This document shows positions 1-12,476 of a stretch of 64,000 bases of DNA, one piece after another; position 1 is the stretch's first letter; each line of letters begins with the position of its first letter. This stretch comes from Chlamydoabsidia padenii (lineage: Eukaryota > Mucoromycota > Mucoromycetes > Mucorales > Cunninghamellaceae): NCBI GenBank assembly GCA_025330725.1, contig JAIWND010000005.1, positions 1,054,001 through 1,118,000 of the forward strand. Reading direction: 5' to 3'. The notes under the pieces are model-generated. The model searched no databases and was not told the DNA's origin. It was given only the letters and a program-made list of their open reading frames with translations. The position numbers were made by a program, and so were the translations under genes.

Positions 1-2831
1 TATTACCATTTCAGTATCTATTTTGTTTTTCTCTATTACCTGCACAGGATCGACATCGTTCTTTGGTGGATAGATGCCGTTGGCCAACATAATGTCATGG
101 AGGGCTTGACGAGCAACAATAGGCATGAATCGAGATAGAGCAGCCTTGTGGACAGCCTTGTACAGACTTTCATTGTCAAAGTAGGACAGACGGCGGCAGA
201 TACGAATGAGTTGGCGAGTCGATAAAGCACTTGATAACATACGGATGGTTTCATCAGTATCCCGACGAAGGCGTCGAGCAAAGTTCAGTAATTGTCGGAG
301 CTTGTCATTGTTTACGCCAGGTGACAGACTTGATAGGACCTCCTGTTCTTCGGCAGAGGGTAAAGAATCCACCACAATGAATTGGAACATGGAGAGAATT
401 TCTGGAGTCAACCAAGAGCCGGCCTTTCCATCGTTTTGACCATTAGTTGCAGCACGAGCCAAGGCAATAATTCGGAATGAGGGATGTATAGGCACCAGCT
501 TCTTCTTTTCCAGATCTTCCACAGAGAATTTGTTCTTCTTCATTAATTTTTCGTATCGGTGAGAGTTGATTAATCTTGTGCCATCAGGTAGTTGAGTTTC
601 ACGTTCGGACACCAGACGTTGCAGTGTATTGAGAGTACCATATGAGAGAGCTTCAATACCATCCAAAACAGCCAAATGACCATGAATTGCAGCTTCAACC
701 AAAAGAGAATTCTACAAGATAAATAAAAGAGGTCAATAATTGAGTTCGACCACAATGCTTTAACCCTATTTTTCTGTTTTACCTCCCAAACCGTGTCACC
801 TGTCGGAGTTGTAGATCGACGTTGGAGTAGATCTCTTGAAGACATATCACGGTAGAGTGGAATATAGTCAATGGTATAACCAAGTTTACGAGCAACTAGT
901 TAATAAATAAAAGTCGCATGTTAGAATTCATATCCTATAGTACACAGAGTGAGTTGTTTTTCTTTTCCTATACTTACAATGACGCACCAAAGCAGACTTC
1001 CCTACACCTTTATAAGTACCGATCAAGCAGATATCTTGACCACTAGCATGGACAATAACCATGGAGGTAAATATTTCCTTGTGATAGGGTGTTTCAACAA
1101 AGAATTCGGCAGGATTGCTTTCATTAGGACCACAGAAGATAGGAAGACCAACCGGGGAATCAGTGATATGAGAAAATGTTGCAATAGCCCTGTGGATGTA
1201 ACTGTAAGCATCAATAGAGACGGATGGTTGTCGATTCTGTTCCAAATTTTCCAAGACATAGCCAGAGAATGTTTGTCTTGCTTCTTCATGAGCTTCCACC
1301 ACAGCAGATTTTACACCAAAACGACGATAAGCAGATTCAATCACCCCGAGTTGTTCGAGATCGCAAGTAGGCAACAAAGGATAAGGATACAGCAAATCAA
1401 TCAAGAATCGAGGATGTAAATTTGGTAACAGTGAAATGAGTTTGGCGATACTGTTCAAAGTGATTGGGAATTCAGGCACATCGATTTCACGAGCTGCAGA
1501 CTTGTCACCTTGAAGCCCGAGTACCAGACTAATAGACACCAGCTTCTCCAATAATGGTTTGGCAGCCTTATTTGTTGTGAGAGCCAAAAGATGATCCACC
1601 TGGCTTGAGAAGCCTGGAGCTTTGATGTCACGACTTTGGAATCTTGAGCGTAAAGGAGGATCCAGAGGATAACCAACATAAGGAGGTACAGGTAAACCTA
1701 CAAAATGTAGTTGAATCAAGCTAGTTAGTTATCAGTGCAAAAAAAAAAAATGCTCATGTCGTGTTTACCTAAAGCAAATACCAAGAATCGCTTATCCACC
1801 TTTTCAAACTTTGTGTCACCTTGAGCATCATTGATATCCTTCGTTGTCAAAAATCGACCATCATCCAAAGACATTTCACGGTTTTCCAAGAGATTGTTCA
1901 AGATAGGTAGCACATTTCTTTCCGCCTTTTCAATACCATCCAAGACCAAAATACGACCATGTATAGCCGCACGGACAGCTGCTTGATCCACGTAGAACGA
2001 AGTACCACCAGATAGTTCTCGTCTTTGCTTTAGATCGGCATCGGTGACATCCTTAGATAAAGCAACATATTCGATTCTATGAAAAAACAAAAAGTTACAT
2101 TAGTTAGTCCATCAATTTGTCTTTTTATTCACCCTATTTCATTCTTTCCATATATATAACTTACTCCCGCTGGGTCATTTCCGCATATTTCATTACCAAG
2201 TTTCGTCGTAGAGGGCCAGGGGGACCAATCAAAAAAATATCTTGGCCAAGCTAGTTATGACATGAGGACGATAATATAGTTTGTTAGAGTCCGTAGTCTT
2301 TTGACTATCAAGTGTTTTCTATACTTTACCTTATCTTTTTGCATCATCCTATACCGATAAAGGGAGAAAGAGTAATGAGCAAAGACCCCACTTTCTTTTT
2401 TTTTTTTTTTTTTTTAAATGACTAAATGTAAAACTTTACCATCGCAAATGTCGTAGTATTTCCTATTAATGATAAAGGGAGAGCGTGAGTTGTTTTGATA
2501 ACATGTTCATGCATAGTTATCGTCGCTTTCATTACCTGAGAATCGTCGTAAAGGGGACCTTCATGTTCTGGCACAAGTTCAGGATTCAGAGCCGGTTCCA
2601 CTGGCATAACAACATCACCGATTCTAACTGATTTGATATTCACTATATAAGATCAATAACAATCAGGTTAATTTTACAGATTAATCAAGGTATCCTTGTT
2701 TAAGACATTTATTTACCTTCTTGGAAGAGTTCGTCTTCCGAATCAGTCCAACCATCAACAGACCCTGTTAAAGTCTTTCCCAAGAGTTTCAACCGCCTAC
2801 GTGCTTGTCTATGAGGTTGTTGAGACGCCAT
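1..2831 (-). CDS. VWA8: VWA8-like mitochondrial AAA+ ATPase, N-terminal part (3' end outside window)
   Basis: Nine exons join in frame: 2831-2717, 2642-2536, 2462-2440, 2348-2330, 2250-2165, 2076-1769, 1697-978, 895-783, 711-40 (2,163 nt, 721 codons); the next begins near 17 and leaves the window. The product matches the N-terminal half of von Willebrand factor A domain-containing protein 8, a dynein/midasin-like ATPase of mitochondria. The first AAA module has GPPGPLRRN in place of a P-loop, as in animal VWA8, followed by ALSKDVTDADLKQRRE and AERNVLPILNNLLENREM. The second carries a P-loop (YKGVGKSALV) and YRDMSSRDLLQRRSTTPTGD. The first 24 residues are rich in Arg/Lys and lack acidic residues, which fits a mitochondrial presequence (inference). 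Two exons are only 23 and 19 nt, yet both are needed to rebuild the conserved segment ILRHLRWMMQKDKLGQD. The VWA domain would lie beyond the left edge. Confidence 0.93.
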
Positions 2832-2934
2832 TGACGATTCGAGTAAAGTGTATAAAAAAAGTATATAAAAAAAAAAAAGTGCGGGGAAGGAGAAGAAGAG
2901 GGTAGAAATGAACGAATTTATACAACTACATTTT

Positions 2935-2953
2935 AAATCCCGCGGTGGGATTT
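2935..2953. promoter_or_regulatory. Inverted pair of the AAATCCC promoter motif upstream of VWA8
   Basis: Two perfect 7-bp arms, AAATCCC and GGGATTT, are separated by GCGGT and lie about 105-120 bp upstream of the VWA8 start codon. It is the only place in the window where the recurrent motif occurs as a tight palindrome. A regulatory role is inferred from position and recurrence. Confidence 0.5.
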
Positions 2954-3447
2954 ATCTTTGTCATCGACATTCAATGAAATCTGGATAAAGCATTGACAGC
3001 TGGGTATCATGTGCCTAACAAACTGGCTAAATATATGATAGAGAGACAAAATAAACAATAAAAGTATAATACAAGGTAATTATTTATTTCATACGAATAT
3101 AAGATATGATCGAATAGGTGATAACTATGCTAATTGATAGGGTAAAAGAGAGCGAGAGAGAGAGAGAGAGGAGGGGGGATATACAGTTAGGGGAGAGAAA
3201 AGGTAAGAATAGCATGTACACCATTCATGATTCCATCTTTTCGGTGAGCTTGATGTATGATGAGGATAATTACAAATAGCAGATAATGAGAGTTGGTATT
3301 GAGTGATGATGCTGGTAAATGATAAATAAGGAAGAGAAGAAGAGTAAAGCAAAGATGCATAATAAATAGTAAAACAATGTACGCCGCCGAAGATGCGCAC
3401 TAATGGTATCACAGATATAAAGAAGAAGGTGAAGTAAAAGACAGATA

Positions 3448-6053
3448 TCAGGGATGATTGAATGTTCCAACGGCAGACTGGCCCAAATTAGAAGATGTCA
3501 CCATATGTTGTTGCTGTTGTTGTTGCTGTTGTTGTTGCTGTTGTTGATTATGTTTCCGTTTCTGTTGAGCAGTCTCCATCGCCAGTTGCATCGGAGTCTT
3601 GATTTGTCCATTGTGATTGACTGCTGCTGCCATATTTGCAACAATCATTCCATTCGCCATTGCAACCGCTGCTTGTTGAGGTGTCATCTTATTCCGGCTG
3701 TTTTGTCGTTTGATCGCCACTGATGATAGTGTTCCTGGTGAAGAATCCCCATTGTGATTGGTATGTGGTGATGTTGATGGTACGTTTGGTGAAGAAACTC
3801 CTGGGACTGTTTCTGTTGGTTCTGTTGTTGTCTTGGTGGGTAGTACTGGAGGAGACGATGATGATGATGATGATGATACTATTGAAGTAACCACAGGAGT
3901 AGTTGAAGGGACTGATGGCGTATGTTGCTGAATTGACTGTTGTTGTGAAGTTGTTGCGGGAGTTGATGGATGACTATTGATCTTTTGTGAGTTCAACGTA
4001 TTCAGTGGTGTCAGAAAGGGTATTGTGGTGAGGTTTCGTAGGTCGGATTCCGAGAGCAATTGTGATCGGTAATGCAAAGACCTAGCATATGTCAAAAAAA
4101 AAAAAAAAAAAATGCGGCGACGTGTTAATTTACGGAGTTATCCAATTGTGTTGTTCTTTGATTACCTTTCATGCATGACATTCAAATCCAAATAGTTGTC
4201 ACCATTGTTGTCATCTTCATCATCATCAGTTGAATAATCCGTGTCAAATCTATATCTTTGGTGGGCCATGGCCTGTACTTCGGATGGATCCATTTTTCCA
4301 CCTGGGAAGGAAGAAGGTCTACTATGATGAGGACCAGTTCTATCCAAAAACAGTCGGCCATTTCTTCCAAGTCGTTTTCGATAAAGAGATTGTTGATGAG
4401 CACCAGGATCAGTCGGATAAAGTGATTTATAAAACAAGTTGGGAACAGACTTTGGGAAGGGCTGATAGGAGCACTATATCAACAAAGGCAATACAAAAAG
4501 TTAGATTACGAACCCATCATGGTATATTGTCTTTTCTTTTACCTCTGTTATATCTTCGTAAGGAGCATCTTGTTCTTTTTTACGCATGATCTGAGTTTCA
4601 ATCGCAATTTGCATAGGTGATTTTTCAGGGCGGTTATCGAATCCATTGCGTTTGAGTTTATTGAGTGGGATCTTGATTGTAGTTCTAAGGTGTATGTATA
4701 TAACAAATAAGTTGGTTAATAGATATGTCATTAGTTTTAAATCATTGATTACATACCCTGATCCCAATTCACCAGTCGATGTCTTTCGTTTCTTCTTTGG
4801 CGTTGTTGTTATAAACAAGTCATCGTCTTCCTTGATACCAAGAGTGCGTTGATACTCCCGGAACTTGCATTTCTTGTCAAAGATAGCATGTTCCAGCACC
4901 AGACCTTCCTTCCGAAGTTTTTCCCGTTTGAGGACCATTTCCAAGAGATTGCGAGCCATTTCCATTTCAGATCGTAATCGACGCAGTCGCTCCATAGATT
5001 GTTGATCAGTACGTCTAGTTTTCCGGACAGACTTGGTTTCACGACGTCGGAAACACACATAGGGATCGACTTCATTTTTGACCAGATCTTCATATTGGAG
5101 GACAGGGATGATAGGTTTACCAGAACGCTTTAACCGCCTTGATCGCCAATGTTCGAATATATCATCAATACCAGGTTCAGATAGTAGAGTAGATTGTGGC
5201 GGGATTAAGGATTGGAATGCATCGAAATCAGGCACTTGTGAGGGATCCTATGATGATAATCAAAAAAAAAAAAAAAAAAAAATCAGTACATGCATTTCCT
5301 ATTTTAAAGTGATTGATGCGTTCTTACCAAACTGAGATGAGGCAACTGTTGATTAGTAATGGATTCCAATTCCCACATGATTCCTTCAAAATGATCTTCG
5401 GTTATTGATTTTGGTTTGAGTGTCTTCTTGAGTTGCTTAAGAAAGATATCATCATCTTCATCCATATAGTAAGGGCAACCAATACAATCTTCCACCGTAG
5501 ACGAGAATCTGATCAAAGTGTAAGGTTCCTTGAATTTCTTGGGGTACAAAGCATTATAGTCCTTGGTTTCGACCACCCGAGAGGCATCTGGTGTTGGAAT
5601 GTATCGTTCCACTTGAGCACCAGTAGTGACCGCCGCTTGAGCAGCAGATATGGCAGCTTGTAAATCATGCTAGATAAAGAAGTATAAAAAAATAAAATAA
5701 AAAGGAGGTATGGTTGGTCAATCGCTGGTTAAAAATAGTTCATCAGGATCCTTCTCCGACTCTCCCCCCCCAAAAAAAAAAATCGCCGAATCCCCCACTC
5801 CCAATAATACCCACACAAACCAATAAAGATAAACCCACCAACACCCCATAACATACTAACAAGATACTTTTTTTAATATGGTACTTACCTCTTCTTCTTC
5901 TTCTTTTTCGACACCAGTTTCTATTTGAGGCACAGAGCGTTGGAGGTTGGCAGGGTCAGTAAGGTCAGACAATTGGGACTCTTTGTAAACAGGGAGAGGG
6001 TGCTTGGGAGAGAGCTTCTTGACTCGGAATCGAGATACCATCTGACTTGTCAT
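3448..6053 (-). CDS. EPL1: Enhancer of polycomb-like protein (NuA4 acetyltransferase scaffold)
   Basis: Six exons: 6053-5889, 5669-5328, 5247-4757, 4684-4543, 4473-4166, 4081-3448 (694 codons, 693 aa). The N-terminus (SRFRVKKLSPKHPLPVYK, then DLTDPANLQRSVPQIETGVE and a run of Glu) is the EPcA region of Epl1/Enhancer of polycomb, which in yeast bridges Esa1, Yng2 and Eaf6 in Piccolo NuA4 and docks them on nucleosomes. FEGIMWELESITNQQLPHLSL and the basic DPYVCFRRRETKSVRKTRR segment are also family hallmarks. The C-terminal third is low-complexity, with Ser/Thr/Pro stretches, an acidic run (DYSTDDDEDDNNGD) and a poly-Gln tract of about 14 near the end. A second in-frame ATG lies four codons into the ORF and could be the true start. 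The gene is transcribed away from the aminopeptidase gene. Confidence 0.93.
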
Positions 6054-7100
6054 AACCCTTTATTTCAAAAGAGAAAAAGGGCACAATAGAGGATAAAGCC
6101 AAGTGGAGTGAGGTTCCTTCTATTCACAATACAATAGGTAGGATTGTTAAAGGAGGATGACTTTTTTTTTTAGATGAATAATAATAATAAAATATCGGTT
6201 GGGCAAGGGTGTGTGTATTTTTTCCTTTTTGCCAAACGGAGAGAGAAAAAAAGAGAGAGAGGTAACTGTAGATTTTGCATTATAAAAAATTGGGGGGATA
6301 GAGGTTCGTCACATGAATTATTTAAATACCGCTTGCTCAATATACTTTTTTGGAGAGGATGAGAGACACACAAAAAAAGAATTAATGTGTCAGCAACCAA
6401 CCACCACCATTCAATTATTTTACCAAGAGAGATATTAAGGATAGATGCACAGAAAAACCAAAAGGCAAAAAGAGACCTGTTTCATTATGTTACGCCAATG
6501 TCCAAAGAACAAAGAAAAAAAAAAAAAAAAAAAAAAAAAGAGGATAATGAGATCACACATGATACATCTGATTTACAATGTATAAGATTATGATACCACA
6601 AACAGTGCTATGATGGTACCATACAGTATGATGCTATAATGCTCTTTCCTTTTTTTTTAATTACCGAACAACGGAAAAGGCATTAAACCGGAAAACTGGA
6701 AAAAGAAATAGAAGAACTGTCTGTCAAAGGATTAAAGTTTTCTTGTCTTTGATCTTCTCTTTTGCTTTAGAACCTGGAGTTGAATTGGAATGACTGAGAT
6801 CAAGCCAAAAAGGTTGAACATTTCCCGATTGGGATAACTGCGAAGGTACGGAGGGATATTTTCAAATCCCGATCCCATTTTGTATTTTTAAGCAAACAAG
6901 TCTGTGTTTTCCCTATTTCTTCTTCTTTTCCTATTTCTTATCCTTTATTCATCTTGCGTGGACTTCTTCAATAACTGGTAATAAAAGAAAACAAAAAACA
7001 GAATAGTGGAAGGTGAAAAGAAAAGAAAAGGAATAAAGTGAACAGGGCTTCTTTTTTTGATTGACGACACTTGTTAACCACAATTACTTTTATCCTAGCC
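6054..7100. promoter_or_regulatory. Shared divergent upstream region (EPL1 / M1 aminopeptidase)
   Basis: This 1-kb AT-rich stretch separates two divergently transcribed genes. It holds a poly-A tract (about 6515-6540), several purine-rich runs and one exact copy of the recurrent motif TTCAAATCCCG at 6861-6871, about 230 bp upstream of the aminopeptidase ATG. No coding exon is supported; the short ORFs here are low-complexity. Confidence 0.55.
6861..6871 (+). promoter_or_regulatory. Exact copy of recurrent motif TTCAAATCCCG
   Basis: Exact 11-mer, followed by a second partial GATCCC. It lies about 230 bp upstream of the aminopeptidase start. Function is inferred only from recurrence across the window. 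Confidence 0.5.
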
Positions 7101-9582
7101 ATGTGTAAACAACAGGTCGATACCTCCGAACGCCAAATCCTTCCAACTAATGTTAAACCGGTGCATTACGATCTATCACTCCAACCTGACTTGGAAACTT
7201 TTGTGTTTCAAGGCCACGCCAAAATCGAGTAAGTCAAAAGACAAAATAGGGATTGTGATACACCTAACGAAAAAAGTCGCGCGTAAATACTTACTCTTCT
7301 GATATTTTTTAATATAGTTTACTGGTTTTAGAAGATTCGACAACCATTGTCTTGAACACGCAAGATATAAAGATCTTGTCAGCTGTTGTCTCTTCTACTA
7401 ATCTAAAGACAGAATCAAGGTAGGTTACGTTATAAAAAGAACGTGGGGGTGATACTGGAAACAATACTTACACTTGCTTTATATATATATATAGTCAGTC
7501 TGCCACTTCTGTTACTTATGATGAAAAAAAGCATCTGGCTAGCCTGACCTTTGGTGAACTTTTACCCGCAAGCTCGAAGGCTGTTCTGGATATCAAGTAT
7601 GAAGGTATTCTGAATGATCAAATGGCTGGCTTTTATCGATCTTCTTATAAAGATGCTGAAGGGAATACAAAGTAAGTATAGTATAACATTAAAAAAAAAG
7701 AGATATAGTATATGTGACAAAAGATACTAACTACATCTTTAATATTTGTATTTAGGTATTTGGCTACTACTCAGTTTGAAGCAACTGATGCTCGTCGCGC
7801 TTTCCCTTGTTGGGATGAGGTAAAGTAGACAACCCATGACCAAATGACTTGACTTGAATAATCACTCACACCCGCATTTACTTTTTTTTTTCTTTTTTTC
7901 TTTTTTTTCTTTTTTTCTTTTTTCTTTTTTTCTTTTTTTTCTTTTTTTCTTTTTTCTTTTTTTTTTTTAGCCTTCTTTGAAAGCCACCTTCGATGTCACC
8001 TTGGTTGTACCTTCTCATCTGACCGCCTTGTCCAACACCAATGTGATATCCGAAGTTAATTTGTCCGACACCTTGAAACAAGTCAAATATGCTACTACTC
8101 CTTTGATGAGTACCTATCTGGTGGCTTTTGTTATTGGTCCTTTTGAATACATTGAAGCATTCACCTCTGGTCTTCACAATGGTCAACCTATCCGATCCCG
8201 CGTTTACACATTACCTGGTTTGGCTGAACAAGGTCGACATGCTCTCAACGTCTGTGTTTCTGCATTGGAATACTTTGCAAAGGTGTTCGGTGAACCTTAT
8301 CCTCTTCCTAAATTGGACATGGTGGCTGTCCCTGATTTTGAAGCCGGTGCCATGGAAAACTGGGGTCTAATCACTTACCGCACTGTATCCTTGTTGTTTG
8401 ACGAAAAGCAATCTTCCATTGTGTCCAAGAAACGAACTGCTTATGTCGTCTGTCACGAACTTGCTCATCAATGGTTTGGCAATCTGGTCACTATGAAATG
8501 GTGGAATGAACTCTGGGTAAGTCCAAGGGGGTAAAAAAGGAAGCATCATGTCATATTTTTATTAATCAACATCTTTTATTTGTATGTCTAGTTAAACGAA
8601 TCCTTTGCTACTTGGGTAGGTTGGCTTGCAGTGGACAACATTTTCCCTGACTGGGATGTATGGACCTCTTTTGTCAATGAAGACATGCCTCGTGCCTTGA
8701 ATTTGGATGCTTTACGATCTTCTCACCCTATCGATGTGGCTGTCAACGATCCTGCAGAAATTCACCAAATCTTTGACGCCATCTCCTACTACAAAGGTGC
8801 TAGTGTGATCCGTATGTTAAGCTCTTGGTTAGGCGTGGAAACCTTCTTGGCCGGTGTTAGACGATATGTCCGCAGACACAAGCTCAGCAACGCATCCACT
8901 AATGATCTTTGGGTGGCACTCAGTGAAGAAGCTGGCGTAGATGTCTCTCAATTTATGGATCTATGGACGAAACGTGTTGGTGTAAGTCTATAGAAAAAAA
9001 AAAGGGGGGGGAGATTGATGATAGTTGATGCTTAAATTAACTAATGATTTTTTGTAGTATCCCGTGCTCTGTGTCACCAAGGAATCCCAAAATGCGGTAA
9101 AGGTGGTACAATCCAGATATCTCTCTACTGGTGATCTCCAAACTTCTGAAGATGGGTAATTTCTCGAGACAAATATACCATTACTGTTGAATTACACTTT
9201 ACTAACTTGCAGCAAACTTTTCTTCTTGTTATAGAACCGTCTGGTGGGCTCCTTTGGGTATGCTTACCTCCAACCAAAACGAAAACTTTACTTTGACTGA
9301 AAAATCACAAACCTTCCCTATCCCTGCTGATGGTTTATTCAAGCTCAATGCCGGTCAAACATCTGTTTATCGTGTAAACTATCCAATCGAAAGTATTCGT
9401 ATCTTGGGTGAAGAAGTCAAGAAGGGATCCTCTGGTTTGTTGGCCAATACTTCCGATCGCGTAGGCCTCATTGCTGATGCTGGTAATCTGTGCGTCAGTG
9501 GTGAACAAAGCACAACGGCCTTTTTGGAACTGGCCCAAGCTTTTGTGAACGAAGAAAACTACTTGTAAGTGTACACTCATTG

Positions 9583-9626
<44 letters not shown>

Positions 9627-10569
9627 GGTATAAATGACTTGACATTCGTTTATTTTTTATATAGTGTCTGGTCTCAATTAAGCACTCATCTCAGTAACAT
9701 CCTCGGTGTATGGTATCAACAACCTGAACAAGTCAAGGATGGATTAAAGGCTCTACGACGAAGTCTTTTTGCACCTGTGGCTCACCGACTTGGATGGGAA
9801 TTTGCCGAAACTGATGACTACTTGACTAATATCTTGCGTGTTCTTGCTTTGACCAACGCCGGACGATCCAATGATGCTGCTACTGTGGAAGAAGCCAAAA
9901 AGCGATTTGACAAGTTTGTTGCTGGTGACATTGATGCTCTTCATCCCAATCTTCGTGGTCCTGTATATGGTATTGTATTATCGACTGCTGCATCTGTGGA
10001 AGAAGAAGAAGCTGTCTGGGAAAAGATTCTCAAAATGTATCACAACGAATCTCTGCCTACGGATCAACGTCTTATTGCCTTGAACGCTTTGGGTGGTGCC
10101 AAGAGCGAAGCTCTCATCTCAAGGTACTTGTTGATGAGCTTGGACGAAAAGGAAGTACGTGGTCAAGATTCTATTTATGTATTTGGATCGTAAGTGTTAA
10201 ACATTATGAAAATCACTGGAGTCAAATGATAACTAATGTCTCTTATTTTATCCTTCTAGATTGGCCGCCAACCCTGATGCCCGCCTTCTCTTCTGGCGAT
10301 TCTTCTCTCAAAACTATGACCTCTTACACTCCAAATTCTCTCGATCGCTTAGCTTATTTGGTGCCGCTGTGCGATCTGCTGTAGGTGGATTCTCTTCTTT
10401 GGAGCAATTGGATGAAATTGAAGCCTTCTTCGCTGACAAGGATACCAAGGAATATGCTCGTCCTTTACAACAGGCTTTAGAAGGTGCTCGTGTGAACTCC
10501 AAATGGTTGCTGCGATCCAAAGATAGTGTGGCTCAATGGGTACAAGACAATGCTAACCAATTCAAATAG
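7101..10569 (+). CDS. M1 family zinc aminopeptidase (puromycin-sensitive / Aap1-Ape2 type)
   Basis: Ten exons: 7101-7228, 7318-7419, 7495-7671, 7756-7819, 7971-8516, 8592-8981, 9058-9155, 9235-9564, 9665-10189, 10260-10569 (890 codons, 889 aa, close to the usual 860-880). The exopeptidase signature GAMEN falls at residues 283-287 and the zinc motif HELAH at 319-323, with the third zinc ligand Glu342 nineteen residues after the second His (LNESFA). This is a complete gluzincin active site. The C-terminal half matches the ERAP1-like helical domain. There is no signal peptide or membrane anchor, so the enzyme is probably cytosolic and trims N-terminal residues from peptides. The intron before exon 5 is almost pure T with periodic C, and the intron before exon 9 contains 40 consecutive A. 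Confidence 0.96.
7880..7968 (+). repeat. T-rich intronic microsatellite (T6-9 C units)
   Basis: Roughly 90 bp of the fourth aminopeptidase intron is runs of six to nine T interrupted by single C, ending in the AG acceptor. It acts as an exaggerated polypyrimidine tract. Confidence 0.9.
9583..9622 (+). repeat. Poly-A tract (40 A) inside an intron
   Basis: Forty consecutive A lie in the intron between exons 8 and 9 of the aminopeptidase gene. True length may vary through polymerase or sequencing slippage. Confidence 0.9.
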
Positions 10570-11314
10570 ATGCTATAGGTTAATATACAGTTATTATTGG
10601 TTTACTCCCATTATATCTTCTATTCCCTCCCCCTCTTTCCTTTGGTCACATTATATAGTTTATCTTGTCTTTTTTTATAGTGATTATTAACTCTCACAAT
10701 CAAGTGTACATAAATAATGTTAGTTGCTTATATAATAAACACAGTAGTTTACTTCTCCACATGACTCAATAATATGCATACTGTTTTTTAGGTGTCCTAT
10801 TTAATGTCGAAAGATCATTTCGTATGTATCTACGTCTACCGTCTCCTTTAGGAGGTCAGCAAGTAGGCGGGCTTTGAAAATGCATAAATCCGGATTCGAG
10901 TATTCTGATTTTGATCAAGTAGGCACAAAGTTTCTAAAACGAAGTCTAATACTTCATTCTCAAAGTAAGACCGATTGATTTTTTTTTTCTTTCATTACTA
11001 GGGAATAGTGCCTGTGCTCCAGGATTGAATCAGCGAGTATATTCTGGGTTTGAATATGAAAGACATGTATGATACTCTCTGTAAAGGGCTCATTATATGT
11101 TTTCTATTTCTTGATGGTATTGTTACTTTTTGGTTTTTGTGTCATTGTGAATCACCGAATGCCGGTGAAGACCATAGTCCCCCTTCCACAGAACTGAAGT
11201 TGAGTATTTAAATCCCGACCGAAAAATTTCAAGGATACTGTGAAACCTCAGGAACAAAACTCAGTAATTTAAATTTAGTCCTCTTCTTTCCATTCTTTCT
11301 CACTAATTCATAAT
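10570..11314. other. Intergenic: aminopeptidase 3' region and GT17 upstream region
   Basis: No ORF of note. It contains an AATAAA polyadenylation-type signal at 10734-10739 and, at the far end, the motif copy TTTAAATCCCG upstream of the GT17 gene. Confidence 0.6.
11207..11217 (+). promoter_or_regulatory. Motif variant TTTAAATCCCG upstream of GT17 gene
   Basis: One mismatch from the 11-mer consensus, about 100 bp upstream of the GT17 start codon. TTTAAA may also serve as an AT-rich core element. Confidence 0.45.
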
Positions 11315-12476
11315 ATGCCCATGCTTCAACGGCGGAAGATCTGTCTACTATACGCTCTCATCTTGGTCACCTTATCGACACTCTTCATCCTCTACACCAA
11401 CCCTGGAATCACCACTGATGCCGGCTACCTTCTAAGGCCACTCTGGGATCGCGATACACAAAAATTCAACTACCAACGACATTACTACGCCAATGATGTA
11501 CCGATAAAAGAATTGTGCGAATTGAATGGATGGACGTTTGATAATACAACAACAATCAACAAGGATCGGCCTAAAGTATACGATGCTGTTATCTTTAGTG
11601 TGGAACTGGATCTTTTAGAAATACGACTTGCCGAACTATGGGATGCGGTGGATATGTTTATCATCTTGGAATCCAATTCGACCTTTACTGGAACGACAAA
11701 GCCTTTGGTATTTTTGGAAAATCAAGATCGGTTTGCTTTTGCCAAGGACAAGATTCATCACAAGGTCATTTATCAAGATGGGACCTTACCTGCCGGCGAA
11801 ACACCTTTTTACAACGAAAATGCCATGCGTCATGAAATGAATCGAGTCTTCCAGGAAGTAGGTGTGACTAGGGACGATTGGATCATCATGTCGGATGTGG
11901 ATGAAATTGTACGTGGTAAAACGGTGGAACTGATCACAAAATGTCAAGGGGTACCTCGGGCGATGCATCTACAACTTCGAAATTACTTGTATTCCTTTGA
12001 ATTTTGGCTGGATTATGGCTCTTGGAGATCACACATAGAAAGATATGATCCTGAATCTACAACTTATGGTCATTATCAAGTAACTGAAACAATGTTGGCT
12101 GATGCAGGTAAAGGAAAAGGGGAAGGGAGGAGGGAAACTGGAACACTGTATACTAACGGTAATGATGATTTTAGGATGGCATTGCTCCTTCTGCTTTAAA
12201 AATCTCGCCGACTTTCAATTCAAGATGCAAAGTTACTCTCATGCTGATCGTGTAAGGTATCCCTCTCTATTGGAACTCGATCGGATTCAACAAGTCATTT
12301 GTGATGGTGGTGATATCTTTGGCTATCTGCCTGAAGCATACACCTACAAGGATCTCTGGAACAAAATGGGCAACATACCAAAGCAATTGACAGGTGGTGG
12401 TCTACCTGATTATGTTCTATCCAATCCTTCCAAATTTAGATATTTACTACCTGGGGGCTGTCAACGTGAAGGATAA
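11315..12476 (+). CDS. GT17 family glycosyltransferase (beta-1,4-GlcNAc transferase, MGAT3-like)
   Basis: Two exons, 11315-12107 and 12175-12476 (364 aa). Residues 9-27 form a single hydrophobic segment after a short basic tail, a type II Golgi membrane topology. The catalytic part begins with VYDAVIFSVELDLLEIRL and contains ILESNSTFTG, a DxD-type motif DVD at residues 194-196 (IIMSDVDEIVRG) and GWHCSFCF with two cysteines: the pattern of family GT17, whose founding member is bisecting GlcNAc-transferase III. In animals the enzyme adds beta-1,4-GlcNAc to the core mannose of N-glycans; the fungal acceptor is not known to me. The intron interrupts the Gly codon of GWHC. Confidence 0.9.
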
